This document shows, piece after piece, positions 1-8,212 of a stretch of DNA of 64,000 bases. The DNA is from Oscillospiraceae bacterium (GTDB lineage: Bacteria; Bacillota; Clostridia; Oscillospirales; CAG-272). The position numbers and the translations under genes were made by a program. Location: contig SVSJ01000006.1 in assembly GCA_015064355.1 (NCBI GenBank), positions 19,873-83,872 on the forward strand, written 5' to 3'. The first letter of the stretch is position 1; each line of letters begins with the position of its first letter. Below the pieces are notes generated by a model. That model was given only the letters and a program-made list of their open reading frames with translations, was not told the DNA's origin and searched no databases.

Positions 1-705
1 GATCAAATACGCGGTTGCAGATGCGAAAAGGCCAATGATAACACCCTCAAACACGAAAGGCAGAGAGATAAACCAGCCGGTAGCACCAACGTATCTCATA
101 ATGCTGATCTCGTTTCTGCGGGCAAACACCGAAAGCTTAATGGTATTAATAATGATGAACACGCTTACCACACCGAGGATGGCAAGGAACCAGACAAAGA
201 TAAGCATAACACCGCTTTTCAGGCTTTCAATGGTGGTTGCAAGGTCCAGTCTGTTGTTTACCTTAATTATTCCCTCGATCTGCCTGATCTGATAATCAAG
301 CTCAGGCACCTTTTCGTTATTTATGTATGTAATAACAAAGCTGTCGGAGAGGGGGTTGTTTTCTTCGGTTACGTCGTCGTAAATGTCGGATTCTGCCTGC
401 ATCTGGGCGAGGCCTTCAGCTTTTGTGATCCGTTTGACAGAATCAACGTTATCAAGCTTCTTGATGGTATCGCCGATTTCAACTATCTCTTCTTCGGACG
501 CCTCTTTATCGCAGAACACAACGATCTGATTGAGAACGCCGAACTGTTCAAGGTTTTTGTCAATGGTTACAACAAGCATTGTGAATCCACCGATTACAAC
601 AAGCAAGCTCATAAGTACAGCAATTGATGCAAAGGTCATTACACCGTTGCGGCACATACTTGAAATGGCCTGTCCTATAAAGTAGAAGATGTTATATCTT
701 TTCAC
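1..705 (-). CDS. ftsX: Cell division ABC transporter permease FtsX (3' part missing)
   Basis: The minus-strand frame translates as a classic FtsX: an N-terminal membrane helix after [12 protein letters not shown], an extracytoplasmic domain containing the ferredoxin-like fold region, then membrane helices with FARRNEISIMRYVGAT near the window edge. It is the membrane partner of FtsE and in Firmicutes couples septation or sporulation to activation of peptidoglycan hydrolases. The start is a GTG that overlaps the end of ftsE by 14 bases, with an AGGAGG site 8 bases upstream, which indicates translational coupling. The ORF track misses it because of the GTG start and the truncated 3' end. About 235 of roughly 300 residues are present. 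Identity is clear from sequence and from the ftsE neighbour. Confidence 0.93.
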   Translation of the reverse strand, partial: MKRYNIFYFIGQAISSMCRNGVMTFASIAVLMSLLVVIGGFTMLVVTIDKNLEQFGVLNQIVVFCDKEASEEEIVEIGDTIKKLDNVDSVKRITKAEGLAQMQAESDIYDDVTEENNPLSDSFVITYINNEKVPELDYQIRQIEGIIKVNNRLDLATTIESLKSGVMLIFVWFLAILGVVSVFIIINTIKLSVFARRNEISIMRYVGATGWFISLPFVFEGVIIGLFASATAYLI

Positions 706-1378
706 TGAACATACCTCCTACTCTGTCCTCCACGATATATCCGTCGCGAAGGCTGACAACGCGCTGCTTATAATAGTCAACGAGACTCTTCTCGTGAGTA
801 ACAACGATTACAGTCTTGCCGAGCTTATTGATCTTAACAAGCAAGCTCATGATCTCAAGGGACATTTTCGGGTCGATATTACCAGTAGGCTCGTCCGCGA
901 TAATTACCTTGGGGTTATTTGCAAGAGCTCTGGCAAGGGCAACTCTCTGCTGCTCACCACCGGAGATCTCGTGAGGATAGGAATCCTGTTTTCCCGCAAG
1001 GTTTACTGTATTCAGAATAGCGGGAACGCGGCGTGCGATCTTTTTTCTGGGAGTTCCAACAACTTCCATGGCGAAGGCAACGTTTTCATAAACGGTCTTC
1101 TTCGGGAAAAGTCTGAAATCCTGGAAAACCACGCCAAGCTCACGTCTGTAGTGAGGTACGCGAAGATTGGACATATTGGTCAGGTCATAGTCGCCAACGA
1201 TAAGCTTACCGGAGGTAGCCTTCTCTTCTCGGAGCAAAAGCTTCATAAGCGTAGTCTTACCGGCTCCTGAATGACCTACGATAAACACAAATTCGCCATC
1301 GTCAATATGGAGGTTAACCCCTTTGAGGGCCATCGTTCCATTTGGATAGGCTTTTTTAACATTCACAAAATCTATCAT
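692..1378 (-). CDS. ftsE: Cell division ATP-binding protein FtsE
   Basis: This 228-residue ABC ATPase has the full motif set: Walker [10 protein letters not shown], a Q-loop in [10 protein letters not shown], signature SGGEQQR, Walker [10 protein letters not shown] and a switch histidine in VTHEK. Length and the N-terminal [19 protein letters not shown] match FtsE rather than a generic transporter ATPase. It pairs with the overlapping downstream ftsX, and together they form the membrane complex that regulates cell-wall hydrolases at division. The ATG is preceded by an AGAAAGG-type ribosome site. No convincing promoter could be fixed upstream: a TATAAT lies in the spacer but without a good -35 at the correct distance. 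Confidence 0.95.
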   Translation of the reverse strand: MIDFVNVKKAYPNGTMALKGVNLHIDDGEFVFIVGHSGAGKTTLMKLLLREEKATSGKLIVGDYDLTNMSNLRVPHYRRELGVVFQDFRLFPKKTVYENVAFAMEVVGTPRKKIARRVPAILNTVNLAGKQDSYPHEISGGEQQRVALARALANNPKVIIADEPTGNIDPKMSLEIMSLLVKINKLGKTVIVVTHEKSLVDYYKQRVVSLRDGYIVEDRVGGMFSEKI

Positions 1379-1534
1379 AAAATACCTTTCTTACCATAGT
1401 CAAGGTTATTAATGTGCGCATTATACAAGTTCAAAGCAAAAAGCGTCCTGTAAATACAGAATAACGCCAATATTTGAAAATATTGTTTTACTATTCTGTA
1501 TACAGATTGTTATTAAGCCATAATAAAAATACTG
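1379..1534. other. Intergenic region upstream of ftsE
   Basis: This AT-rich spacer lies between the terminator of the PucR-type gene and ftsE. It must hold the ftsE promoter (minus strand). A TATAAT-like box is present about 50 bases before the ATG, but the -35 is poor. I see no ORF, RNA gene or repeat. Confidence 0.4.
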
Positions 1535-1568
1535 CAGGGACTGTATTTCCTCGGAAATCATGTCCCTG
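1520..1568 (-). terminator. Terminator downstream of the PucR/CdaR-type regulator gene
   Basis: The arms CAGGGAC and GTCCCTG pair, with a second nested pair ATTTCC/GGAAAT inside, forming one long hairpin. Read on the minus strand it is followed by TATTTTTATT. It lies just after the stop of the gene ending at 1623. Confidence 0.7.
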
Positions 1569-1622
1569 TATTATTTATGTTATTCGGTTAGTGATCCGAA
1601 ATATCGGTCGACCGCCGGTAAA

Positions 1623-2708
1623 TTAATATCCGATAGACTTTGTGGTCAGATATCTCTTAACCATAAGTGCTACCTTGAATGTGATAGCGTGGTCGAACTC
1701 ACGAAGGTCGAGGCCTGTGAGCTTGCGGATCTTTTCGAGTCTGTAAACAAGAGTGTTTCTGTGAACAAACAGCTTTCTGGATGTTTCGGAAACGTTGAGG
1801 TTATTGTCAAAGAAGCACTGAATGGTCATGAGAGTTTCTCTGTCGAGAGAGTCAAGAGAGCCATTCTTGAATACTTCCTGAAGGAACATTTCGCAAAGGG
1901 TTGTGGGAAGCTGATAAATAAGTCTACCGATGCCCAGGTTTTCGTAGCTTACGATATTCTTTTCGGTGTCAAATACCTTGCCAACCTCGAAGGCAACCTG
2001 TGCTTCCTTGTAGGAGCGTGCAAGATCCTTGATGTTGTCAACAATTGTACCGATACCAATGGACACCTTAACGTAGAATTCAGAGTTCAATGTATCAGCG
2101 ATGCTCTTCGCGATCTTTTCGATCTCTCTGATGTCGGTTCCCGGCTTAACTTCCTTAACGAGAACGATGTCCTGATCGCCTGTAGAAATAACGTAGTCTT
2201 TGTTTTTGTCCGGGAAGATATTTTGAACCATATCAAAGGAAAGAACGTCAGACTTTGAATGGAACTTAATAAGGAATACTACGCGGGTCTCTTCGGCGTT
2301 GAAGCGAAGCTCCTTGGATTTGATATAAATATCACTGGGAAGAATATTGTCAAGGATAATATTCTTGATAAAGGAATTCTTGTCGTACTTTTCGTCGTAG
2401 AGGTTCTTGATGTTGGAGAGAGAAACTGCAAGCATTGTTGCTGTCTTTTCAGCATACTTATCCTCGCCTTCAATGAACACCACGTATTCCCATTTGGTAG
2501 CGGTGCCGATCGGCTTGTAAGTATATCCGCCGGATGTGATAGCATCAGATGCATAAGCAAGCTCGTCGCGAACGCCCTGTCTCATCTCACCAATCTTCAC
2601 AAGCTCGCTGCAAGCAATAATAACGCCATTATCGTCGATAACTCCGATGACTCTGTCAACAGCGTCTCTCATCTGATGAATTATGCCCTGAAACAGTCGA
2701 TTTGACAT
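1623..2708 (-). CDS. PucR/CdaR-family transcriptional regulator
   Basis: This 361-residue protein has the layout of sugar-diacid/purine-type activators: an N-terminal sensor-like segment (about 1-120), a central GGDEF-like CdaR domain (about 130-275), and a C-terminal PucR helix-turn-helix (about 295-355). The last contains NVSETSRKLFVHRNTLVYRLEKI, trimmed here to its core VHRNTLVYRLEKI, which is highly typical of HTH_30. It is probably a cytoplasmic DNA-binding regulator responding to a small ligand, but the ligand cannot be inferred because no transport or catabolic gene sits beside it. The gene is monocistronic, with a GGAAGG ribosome site before ATG and its own terminator. Confidence 0.8.
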   Translation of the reverse strand: MSNRLFQGIIHQMRDAVDRVIGVIDDNGVIIACSELVKIGEMRQGVRDELAYASDAITSGGYTYKPIGTATKWEYVVFIEGEDKYAEKTATMLAVSLSNIKNLYDEKYDKNSFIKNIILDNILPSDIYIKSKELRFNAEETRVVFLIKFHSKSDVLSFDMVQNIFPDKNKDYVISTGDQDIVLVKEVKPGTDIREIEKIAKSIADTLNSEFYVKVSIGIGTIVDNIKDLARSYKEAQVAFEVGKVFDTEKNIVSYENLGIGRLIYQLPTTLCEMFLQEVFKNGSLDSLDRETLMTIQCFFDNNLNVSETSRKLFVHRNTLVYRLEKIRKLTGLDLREFDHAITFKVALMVKRYLTTKSIGY

Positions 2709-2930
2709 ACGGTATACCTTCCATTATATATAGATTTTAACATTGTAAATACTATACTATATTTTACACGATAATTTGTTATTTTTCAATAGGAAAATAA
2801 GTATTTTTCATATATTTTGACACTTTTTTTCGTAAAATATCATAGCAATTGTCAATTATTTACGATTTGGACATTTTTTTGGAATAGTGAAATTACACAA
2901 ATGAGTTCTTCTCTGACCAGTCAAGAGACA
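2709..2930. other. AT-rich intergenic region, promoter of the PucR-type gene
   Basis: Very AT-rich spacer between the PucR-type gene and the terminator of the next minus-strand gene. It must contain the promoter of the regulator. Several TATAAT-like strings occur but none with a convincing -35 at 16-18 bases, so no exact promoter is called. Confidence 0.35.
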
Positions 2931-2963
2931 AAAAATCAGTGACCCGAGAGCATCAGGTCACTG
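2931..2963 (-). terminator. Terminator downstream of the small membrane protein gene
   Basis: A perfect 8-base stem (CAGTGACC / GGTCACTG) with an 11-base loop, followed on the minus strand by a run of T (TTTTTT). It lies 18 bases past the stop of the gene ending at 2981. Confidence 0.85.
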
Positions 2964-2980
2964 TAATTTTCGTTTTGTTA

Positions 2981-3448
2981 TTATTTCTTGTAAAGAAGAA
3001 TTGTGTAGATGTAATATACTGCAAAGAGTACGCTTACGATCATTGTCATTGTATAGAACAGGTAGGGAGTAATTCTGAACACATTGTAGAATACGCCTGT
3101 ATTAACAACAGCAAGATAAAGAGTAGCGGCTGAGATCATAGCGGGGGTCATAACATAAGCCGAGGTGTCTATCTTCTTTACTATTGTAATAATGAAGTAA
3201 ACAACAGAAGCAGCGAACAGTCCCCAGAACACCCATGCAAGAACCGGACGAACATTCATATAGAAGGGCGCTTCAACTTCTGCAGGGCTATGGGTGATAT
3301 AGTGGAACAGCCACGCTACGATAAGGTCGAGAGCTGCTATAATAACTATTCTCCAAAAAATTATAGCACCAGCTTCATCCTTGGAAAGCTTGCCGATCTT
3401 TGTCTGATTAAATTCAGGTTTAATAAGTCTTGTCTTTGCCATATTCAT
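2981..3448 (-). CDS. Small four-helix membrane protein of unknown function
   Basis: I do not recognise the family. The 155-residue product starts with a basic soluble stretch (KTRLIKPEFNQTKIGKLSKDE) and then shows four hydrophobic segments at about 28-50, 63-88, 98-117 and 127-150, ending in LLYKK. It is predicted to be an integral membrane protein. It lies 75 bases downstream of rsmE in the same direction and may be cotranscribed from the rsmE promoter. The only strong ribosome site (AAAGGAG) is 32 bases upstream of the ATG, separated from it by a hairpin. A stop codon just upstream in the same frame and the absence of any intervening NTG codon rule out a longer product. A second ATG two codons in (3442) is also possible. 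Confidence 0.6.
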   Translation of the reverse strand: MNMAKTRLIKPEFNQTKIGKLSKDEAGAIIFWRIVIIAALDLIVAWLFHYITHSPAEVEAPFYMNVRPVLAWVFWGLFAASVVYFIITIVKKIDTSAYVMTPAMISAATLYLAVVNTGVFYNVFRITPYLFYTMTMIVSVLFAVYYIYTILLYKK

Positions 3449-3487
3449 CTTATGATAAGCTTCGTTCTTTTTGAAGCTTTCTCCTTT
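3446..3487 (-). promoter_or_regulatory. Ribosome-binding site separated from its start codon by a hairpin
   Basis: On the minus strand the order is AAAGGAG, one base, a perfect 7-bp hairpin (AAGCTTC, 9-base loop, GAAGCTT; 3457-3479), nine more bases and ATG. Linear spacing is about 32 bases. With the hairpin folded it becomes about 10, close to normal. This resembles the looped ribosome sites described in some phage T4 late genes. The structure is seen in sequence; its function is inferred. Confidence 0.5.
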
Positions 3488-3523
3488 CTATTATGGGGGA
3501 CGGTTTTGTTTCTATTATCCTTA

Positions 3524-4267
3524 TTATAATTCGTATTCGTATGCCAGACAGGAAAGAACAAACGGTGCCGCAGTTTCTGTGCGGAGAATGCGCTTGCCAA
3601 GTCCGGTCATCTTCATGCCTGCGGAATTTGCGAGATCCGCTTCAGCTTCTTCGAATCCGCCTTCAGGTCCGATCATGATCGCCACGCTCTTCGGGTCTAT
3701 GCACTGTTCTGTTATATTCGGCAGAGGGGCTGTTCCCTCCCCTTCGTAGCAAAACAGAGCCAGATCGGTTTCAGTAGCCATTTTTACGGCATCGCTGAAT
3801 TTCACGGGATTTTTAACTATCGGAATCATACCTCGGCCGCACTGCTTTGCAGCTTCGTAAACGATTCTTTGCCAACGTTCAGTCTTTTTTGCGTAGTCGG
3901 ACTCAGTAAGTTTTACTGTGCATCTGGTCGTGATCACGGGAACGATCTCACAAGCACCAAGCTCTGTTGACTTTTGCAAAACCGTGTCGAAGCGGTCTCC
4001 CTTAACAAGAGCCTGAAAAACAACTGCCTTGTACGGCGGCTCGTTTAAAGACTGTCTCTTGTTAAGAACGTCTAGAACCACCTCTGCCCCCAGTGACAGA
4101 ACAACGGTCTCATATTCGATGCCACCCTCGTCACAAACGGTAACGCGTTCACCGGGCTTCATTCTTAACACCCTGGTAATATGAGCCGCATCGTCGCCGC
4201 GAACAGTTATAAGCACTCGGTCGGGTGTCAGAGACACATCAGACGACGAAACAAAAAATCTTGGCAT
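3524..4267 (-). CDS. rsmE: 16S rRNA (uracil-1498-N3)-methyltransferase RsmE
   Basis: The 247-residue product is a SPOUT-class methyltransferase. It has an N-terminal PUA-like domain (MPRFFVSS...HITRVLRMKPGE), the helix AAKQCGRG, then the knot region with IMIGPEGGFEEAE and GKRILRTETAAPFVLS, which bind S-adenosylmethionine. RsmE methylates N3 of U1498 in 16S rRNA in the cytoplasm. Length is standard. A consensus promoter lies upstream (4325-4353). Whether the following small membrane-protein gene is cotranscribed is unclear, because I see no terminator in the 75-base gap. Confidence 0.95.
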   Translation of the reverse strand: MPRFFVSSSDVSLTPDRVLITVRGDDAAHITRVLRMKPGERVTVCDEGGIEYETVVLSLGAEVVLDVLNKRQSLNEPPYKAVVFQALVKGDRFDTVLQKSTELGACEIVPVITTRCTVKLTESDYAKKTERWQRIVYEAAKQCGRGMIPIVKNPVKFSDAVKMATETDLALFCYEGEGTAPLPNITEQCIDPKSVAIMIGPEGGFEEAEADLANSAGMKMTGLGKRILRTETAAPFVLSCLAYEYEL

Positions 4268-4324
4268 GATAAATCCTTAATCTTTCAGAGCAAGCGTGGC
4301 CTGCTCACTTTCATACACCAATGA

Positions 4325-4353
4325 ATTATACCACAAAACAATTCATTTGTCAA
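4325..4353 (-). promoter_or_regulatory. Sigma-A type promoter of rsmE
   Basis: On the minus strand, TTGACA, 17 bases, TATAAT: an exact consensus. It lies about 60 bases upstream of the rsmE ATG. Confidence 0.85.
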
Positions 4354-4599
4354 ACGATTTTGCAGAGAATTTATGCATATATTTTTAAAAAAGTTATATT
4401 TTTTTGCTTTTTTAATGTGTTTTAGCGGATTTTGTCACCGGTTTCCGCGCTCGTGCAACGATCCAACGCAAATACTTCACCAAATACTGAATACGGAATG
4501 ATTCTTTAACTTGGCACTAAATACGGGGTATGGGTCAATTTGCATAGAATTTTCGTTGATTTTTTGTTCACTATTTAATCACATTTTCGTCGACATTTC
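4354..4599. other. AT-rich intergenic region between divergent promoters
   Basis: Spacer between the rsmE promoter (minus) and the permease promoter (plus). It is AT-rich with no ORF. I see nothing else that can be supported here. Confidence 0.35.
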
Positions 4600-4628
4600 T
4601 TGACAAAAAATCCACAATATGTTATACT
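4600..4628 (+). promoter_or_regulatory. Sigma-A type promoter of the permease gene
   Basis: TTGACA, 17 bases, TATACT. The predicted transcript start falls just before the first leader hairpin, so the leader RNA would be about 118 bases long. Confidence 0.85.
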
Positions 4629-4634
4629 ACTCCT

Positions 4635-4752
4635 AACGTGTGTCCGTATGCTTTCGGACACGTTTGCAAGATCGGTGTTACCCACGGTAATCTTGCTGTG
4701 AGGAGATTTCTTCCCCTCATTCACCAAATAATATAATATTATTGGAGGAAGT
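4635..4752 (+). ncRNA. Structured 5' leader RNA of the uracil/xanthine permease (candidate cis-regulator)
   Basis: Three consecutive hairpins fill the leader. H1 at 4635-4664 pairs AACGTG..TCCG with CGGACACGTT. H2 at 4666-4696 pairs GCAAGAT with ATCTTGC around a 17-base loop. H3 at 4698-4724 pairs GTGAGGAG with CCCCTC..CAC. A fourth AU-only hairpin (AATAATA/TATTATT) abuts the GGAGG ribosome site. There is no T-run after any stem, so translational rather than termination control seems more likely. I do not find the conserved junction sequences of the purine riboswitch or an obvious PyrR-binding box. The class is not recognised. Confidence 0.5.
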
Positions 4753-4753
4753 T

Positions 4754-6124
4754 ATGCAACTTATCTACAAGCCCCAAGACAAACCCAAGTTTGGCCAGCT
4801 GATCGTATTTGCTATTCAGCAGCTTCTTGCGATCATGGCAGCTACAATCGCTGTTCCCGCTATCGTTGGTAACGGTATGACCGCTTCTGCCGCTCTCTTC
4901 GGCGCAGGTGCAGGCACTATTATCTACCAGCTTTTCACAAAGTTTAAGAGCCCTGTATTCCTTGGCTCATCCTTCGCATTCATCGGTTCTATGGCTACCG
5001 CTTTTGCCGGAGCTGCTTCTATGTCTCTCGGTTATCTCGGTCTCCTTCTCGGTGCTTTTTTCGCAGGTCTCGTATACGTTATCATCGCTATCGTAGTTAA
5101 GTTCGCAGGCGTTAAGTGGATCAACAAGCTTATGCCCCCCGTTGTTATCGGTCCCACAGTTGCTCTCATCGGTCTTTCCCTTGCAGGCGCTGCTGTTAAT
5201 GACGTATTCTCCTACGGTCCCCAGGACGGCAACGGTTCCTTCATTATGTCCGGCAGCGCATGGGTTTCCTTCATCTGCGCTATGGTTACTCTCGTAGTAG
5301 TTATCCTCTGCTCCGTTTACGGCAAGAAGATGGCAAAGCTTATCCCCTTCATCATCGGTATCCTCGCAGGCTACGCTGTTGGCCTCGTATTCACTCTCAT
5401 CGGTATCGCTACAGACAACGCTAACCTTATGATCATTGATTTTGCCCCCTTCAAGGCTCTCGTTGCTGACGGCGTTAACCTCAGCACATTCCTTGCTGTG
5501 CCCAAGTTCACATTCCTTGAAGCTATCAAGGGTGTCGGCGACTTCAGCTGGTCCTACGTTGCTACAATCGCTGTTGCATTCGTTCCCGTTGCATTCGTTG
5601 TATTTGCTGAGCACATCGCAGACCACAAGAACCTCTCCACAATTATCGAGCAGGAACTTCTTGAAGAACCCGGTCTCCACAGAACACTTCTCGGTGACGG
5701 TGTTGGTTCTATCGTTGGCGCTATCTTCGGTGGTTGTCCCAACACAACATACGGTGAATCCGTTGGTTGCGTAGCTATCACAAGAAACGCTTCCATCGTT
5801 ACAATCACCACAACCGCTATTATGGCGATCCTCGTTTCCTTCATTTCCCCCTTCGTTGCATTCCTTGATTCCATCCCCGGCTGCGTAATGGGTGGCGTTT
5901 GCATCACTCTCTACGGCTTCATCGCAGTTTCCGGTCTCAAGATGATCCAGAAGGTTAACCTTGAAGATCACGCAAATCTCTTCACAGTTGCTGCAATCCT
6001 TATCCCCGGTATCGGCGGTATGGCTATGGCAATCGGCAAGGTTACTATCACAGCTATCGCTTGCTCTCTCATTCTCGGTATCATTGTTAACATCATTCTT
6101 AACAAGGGCAGACAGGCTGAATAA
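4754..6124 (+). CDS. Uracil/xanthine permease, NCS2 family (UraA-like)
   Basis: This 456-residue integral membrane protein opens with the NCS2 signature region (GQLIVFAIQQLLAIMAATIAVP, trimmed core QQLLAIMAATIAVP). It has the hallmark motif region AEHIADHKNLS and GCPNTTYGESVG, where the conserved Glu of helices 8/10 binds the nucleobase. It is predicted to have 12-14 helices and to import uracil or xanthine with protons. The track starts at a TTG (4742), but the ATG at 4754 is preceded by GGAGGAA at the right distance, so I use that. The gene stands alone, downstream of a structured leader and followed by a strong terminator. The substrate cannot be fixed from sequence alone; the family resemblance is closest to UraA/PyrP. 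Confidence 0.9.
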   Translation: MQLIYKPQDKPKFGQLIVFAIQQLLAIMAATIAVPAIVGNGMTASAALFGAGAGTIIYQLFTKFKSPVFLGSSFAFIGSMATAFAGAASMSLGYLGLLLGAFFAGLVYVIIAIVVKFAGVKWINKLMPPVVIGPTVALIGLSLAGAAVNDVFSYGPQDGNGSFIMSGSAWVSFICAMVTLVVVILCSVYGKKMAKLIPFIIGILAGYAVGLVFTLIGIATDNANLMIIDFAPFKALVADGVNLSTFLAVPKFTFLEAIKGVGDFSWSYVATIAVAFVPVAFVVFAEHIADHKNLSTIIEQELLEEPGLHRTLLGDGVGSIVGAIFGGCPNTTYGESVGCVAITRNASIVTITTTAIMAILVSFISPFVAFLDSIPGCVMGGVCITLYGFIAVSGLKMIQKVNLEDHANLFTVAAILIPGIGGMAMAIGKVTITAIACSLILGIIVNIILNKGRQAE

Positions 6125-6144
6125 TCAAATTAAGACAAAAAATT

Positions 6145-6176
6145 ACCGCATGGCAAAACGTCATGCGGTTTTTTGT
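6145..6176 (+). terminator. Terminator after the permease gene
   Basis: Perfect 8-base stem ACCGCATG/CATGCGGT with a 9-base loop followed by TTTTTT. It may also serve the convergent lipoprotein gene that ends at 6180. Confidence 0.9.
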
Positions 6177-6179
6177 TTG

Positions 6180-8186
6180 TTATTTTGTGTATTTTCCGTC
6201 TATTGCGGTGTTGTTTTCGGTGATATAAAGACGGTAGCGGGGGGAATTTGGGATGTCCGCCTTACTAACGCCCACACAAACAAACCAATCCACTCCAACA
6301 TCGGCGCCAAAGTTCAGCGTATCAAGGGAAACCGTCAGAAGTTTTCCCTCCTCTACCGTAACACTTGTAATAACGTTGCCGGTATTGTAGTGTCCTTGGC
6401 TGAAGTGAATAAAGATCAGTGCGTTTTCGTTAAACCATTCAGCGTTGTACGGTGCGGTCAATCCTTCAAAGGTTATCGTGTTAGAGGTTATGTAGTATAT
6501 TGATTCATCGAAAACAAGCTTTTCATTTATCTCACTAACGAAAGCTGCATAGCTGTCATAGTCGGTAAAAACCGACATATCACCGTATAGTGACGAACTT
6601 TCTTTTGTGGAATAATCGAAAATGTCCTGTGGAGTGTATTCAGAGTTCCAGATAAATGCCATATCTCCAAGCATCTCGTATTTGACTTCGTTTGCTACCC
6701 GGTTGTCTTTGGAGTATTTATCATACCCTATATCCCACTTGTCGAGATCATCTATCGATATTCTTCCCGCGGCAAGTGCGTTACCTACACTCTCCATAGT
6801 GTCGTCGGCATATATGACTACCACTGCCGCTTCATAAGGTGTATGAAGAACGTACCAATACTTATCATCCTCATAGATCGTGTCATAGGTATCGTCGTAC
6901 ATTCCGCCCCCGAAGTCGTTTTTCAATTCCCCACTTGCCACTCGGTCGTATATAACTTTTACACCCGTAGTTCCTTTATACTGATTCGACTCAGTATAAT
7001 AATCAATTCCGAATCTGTCGAGATCTTCTATGGTCGCACGTCCTGCGGAAAGCGCCAACCACACAGGCTCAGTTGAACCGTCTTCGTAAACTGCAATAAC
7101 AAGATCTTTTATCCAGTTCATAAAGAAATATTCGTATTCATCATCTGCATAAAATTTCTGGCCTGCGGTCGAATACTCACAATCTGTGACAGCGGTTAAA
7201 TCTATGATATTTACAAGAGTGGATTTACCGGAGTCATCCTTTGATTCTTTGTAATAACTGATCCCGAATCTGTCGAGGTCTTCGATCGTTGCTCTGCCGG
7301 ATGTTAATGCGTCCTTCACGTTTTCCTGCCAGCCGGCTTCGTAGATCACCACGATGTACTCGCTCTTCAATGAGGAGAAAATGTAGCGGTAGGTCTCGTC
7401 CTCGTAGAACACCTCTTCCATCTCCGCAGTCTCAATGCCGTACTCAACAGACCAGTCCGTGATATTCGCGATAGGCATTGGGGTTTTAACAGCAGGCTTA
7501 TCTACGGTGATATAGTCTATGTTATACAGTTTCAACTGATCAACGCCAAGGAGTCCCATCTCCAGCGCTTCACGTATGGTGTAGATCATGTCGTTACTGC
7601 ACTGGACTATTACGTACTCGCTTTTGATACTTGGGAAGTAGTACATGGAATACTCGTCTTCCCAGAATTTCTCGAGAGCATCATCTGTGGGAATCCCATC
7701 GGTAACAGTGCGGTCTATGACCTGAATAACGTACACAGGTCTAACACGCTCTTCTTTATAGTAGCCGATGCCGAAACGGTCAAGGTCGGTTATGGTGATT
7801 CGACCCTCTCCAAGTGCTTCTTTAGCTGGCTGTGTAGTGCCGTCGGAGTAATGCACTATAACGTACTGGCTTTTGATGCTGGGGAAATAATAATTATAGT
7901 ATTCGTCAGAATAAAAGCCCTCCAGCGCATCTGCCGTGACTATGTCCCCGTTTTCAGTAAGATCAACTATGTCTACAATCTCAACCACTTCGGGCACGGG
8001 CGTGTCCTCTTCCGTGTCAGGTGTGGTTTCGGGAATCTCCGGGAACGGGTCGGTGGGATAGGGGCCTGTGGGATATGGTTCAGTTACCCAACCGTCAGGC
8101 AAGTCGCCGGTATCCTCTGTGCAGCCAACAAGACAAACTGCCCACGCAATGACAATAACCATAAACAGTAATGCAATTTTCTTCAT
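6180..8186 (-). CDS. Lipoprotein with five tandem DRFGIxYYKE repeats and a C-terminal PrcB-like module
   Basis: Unrecognised 668-residue secreted lipoprotein. Signal peptide with lipobox LVGC puts the lipid on Cys22. A Pro/Thr/acidic linker follows to about 68. Five copies of a ~75-residue unit then lie at about 72-145, 155-227, 240-314, 326-398 and 410-492. The unit reads: short 'IIDLT' strand, FYEDEYxYYFxSIKS, YVIVxYxDGxT, a helix VKEAL, then GRxTIxDLDRFGIxYYKE. Repeats 2 and 5 are the most diverged. Residues 500-668 form a separate domain that aligns with the middle of the neighbouring 446-residue protein (Y-x-x-EWFxxNxLI and a final KxD motif) and resembles PrcB-type domains. It is downstream of its paralogue by 26 bases in one operon. 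AAAGGAGGG ribosome site. Confidence 0.75.
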   Translation of the reverse strand: MKKIALLFMVIVIAWAVCLVGCTEDTGDLPDGWVTEPYPTGPYPTDPFPEIPETTPDTEEDTPVPEVVEIVDIVDLTENGDIVTADALEGFYSDEYYNYYFPSIKSQYVIVHYSDGTTQPAKEALGEGRITITDLDRFGIGYYKEERVRPVYVIQVIDRTVTDGIPTDDALEKFWEDEYSMYYFPSIKSEYVIVQCSNDMIYTIREALEMGLLGVDQLKLYNIDYITVDKPAVKTPMPIANITDWSVEYGIETAEMEEVFYEDETYRYIFSSLKSEYIVVIYEAGWQENVKDALTSGRATIEDLDRFGISYYKESKDDSGKSTLVNIIDLTAVTDCEYSTAGQKFYADDEYEYFFMNWIKDLVIAVYEDGSTEPVWLALSAGRATIEDLDRFGIDYYTESNQYKGTTGVKVIYDRVASGELKNDFGGGMYDDTYDTIYEDDKYWYVLHTPYEAAVVVIYADDTMESVGNALAAGRISIDDLDKWDIGYDKYSKDNRVANEVKYEMLGDMAFIWNSEYTPQDIFDYSTKESSSLYGDMSVFTDYDSYAAFVSEINEKLVFDESIYYITSNTITFEGLTAPYNAEWFNENALIFIHFSQGHYNTGNVITSVTVEEGKLLTVSLDTLNFGADVGVDWFVCVGVSKADIPNSPRYRLYITENNTAIDGKYTK

Positions 8187-8212
8187 AATGATCCCTCCTT
8201 TGTTTATCTATC

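Noticed and set aside
689-1270. 193-residue plus-strand ORF opposite ftsE
   Set aside because: It is the antisense shadow of ftsE, which has all ABC motifs.
4635-4752. Purine riboswitch or PyrR site before the permease gene
   Set aside because: The TATAA / GTTTCTAC / TGACTATG junctions of the purine riboswitch and a PyrR-type box were looked for and not found.
1379-4753. tRNA or small RNA genes in the larger intergenic gaps (also checked 9554-9801, 29418-29736, 50257-50479, 56912-57139 and 62272-62555)
   Set aside because: No cloverleaf-like set of stems, T-arm GTTCRANNC or CCA end was seen in any of them.
4967-5971. 334-residue minus-strand ORF opposite the permease gene
   Set aside because: Composition is Asp/Asn/Cys/Glu-rich and unlike any protein, the expected complement of a biased membrane-protein gene.
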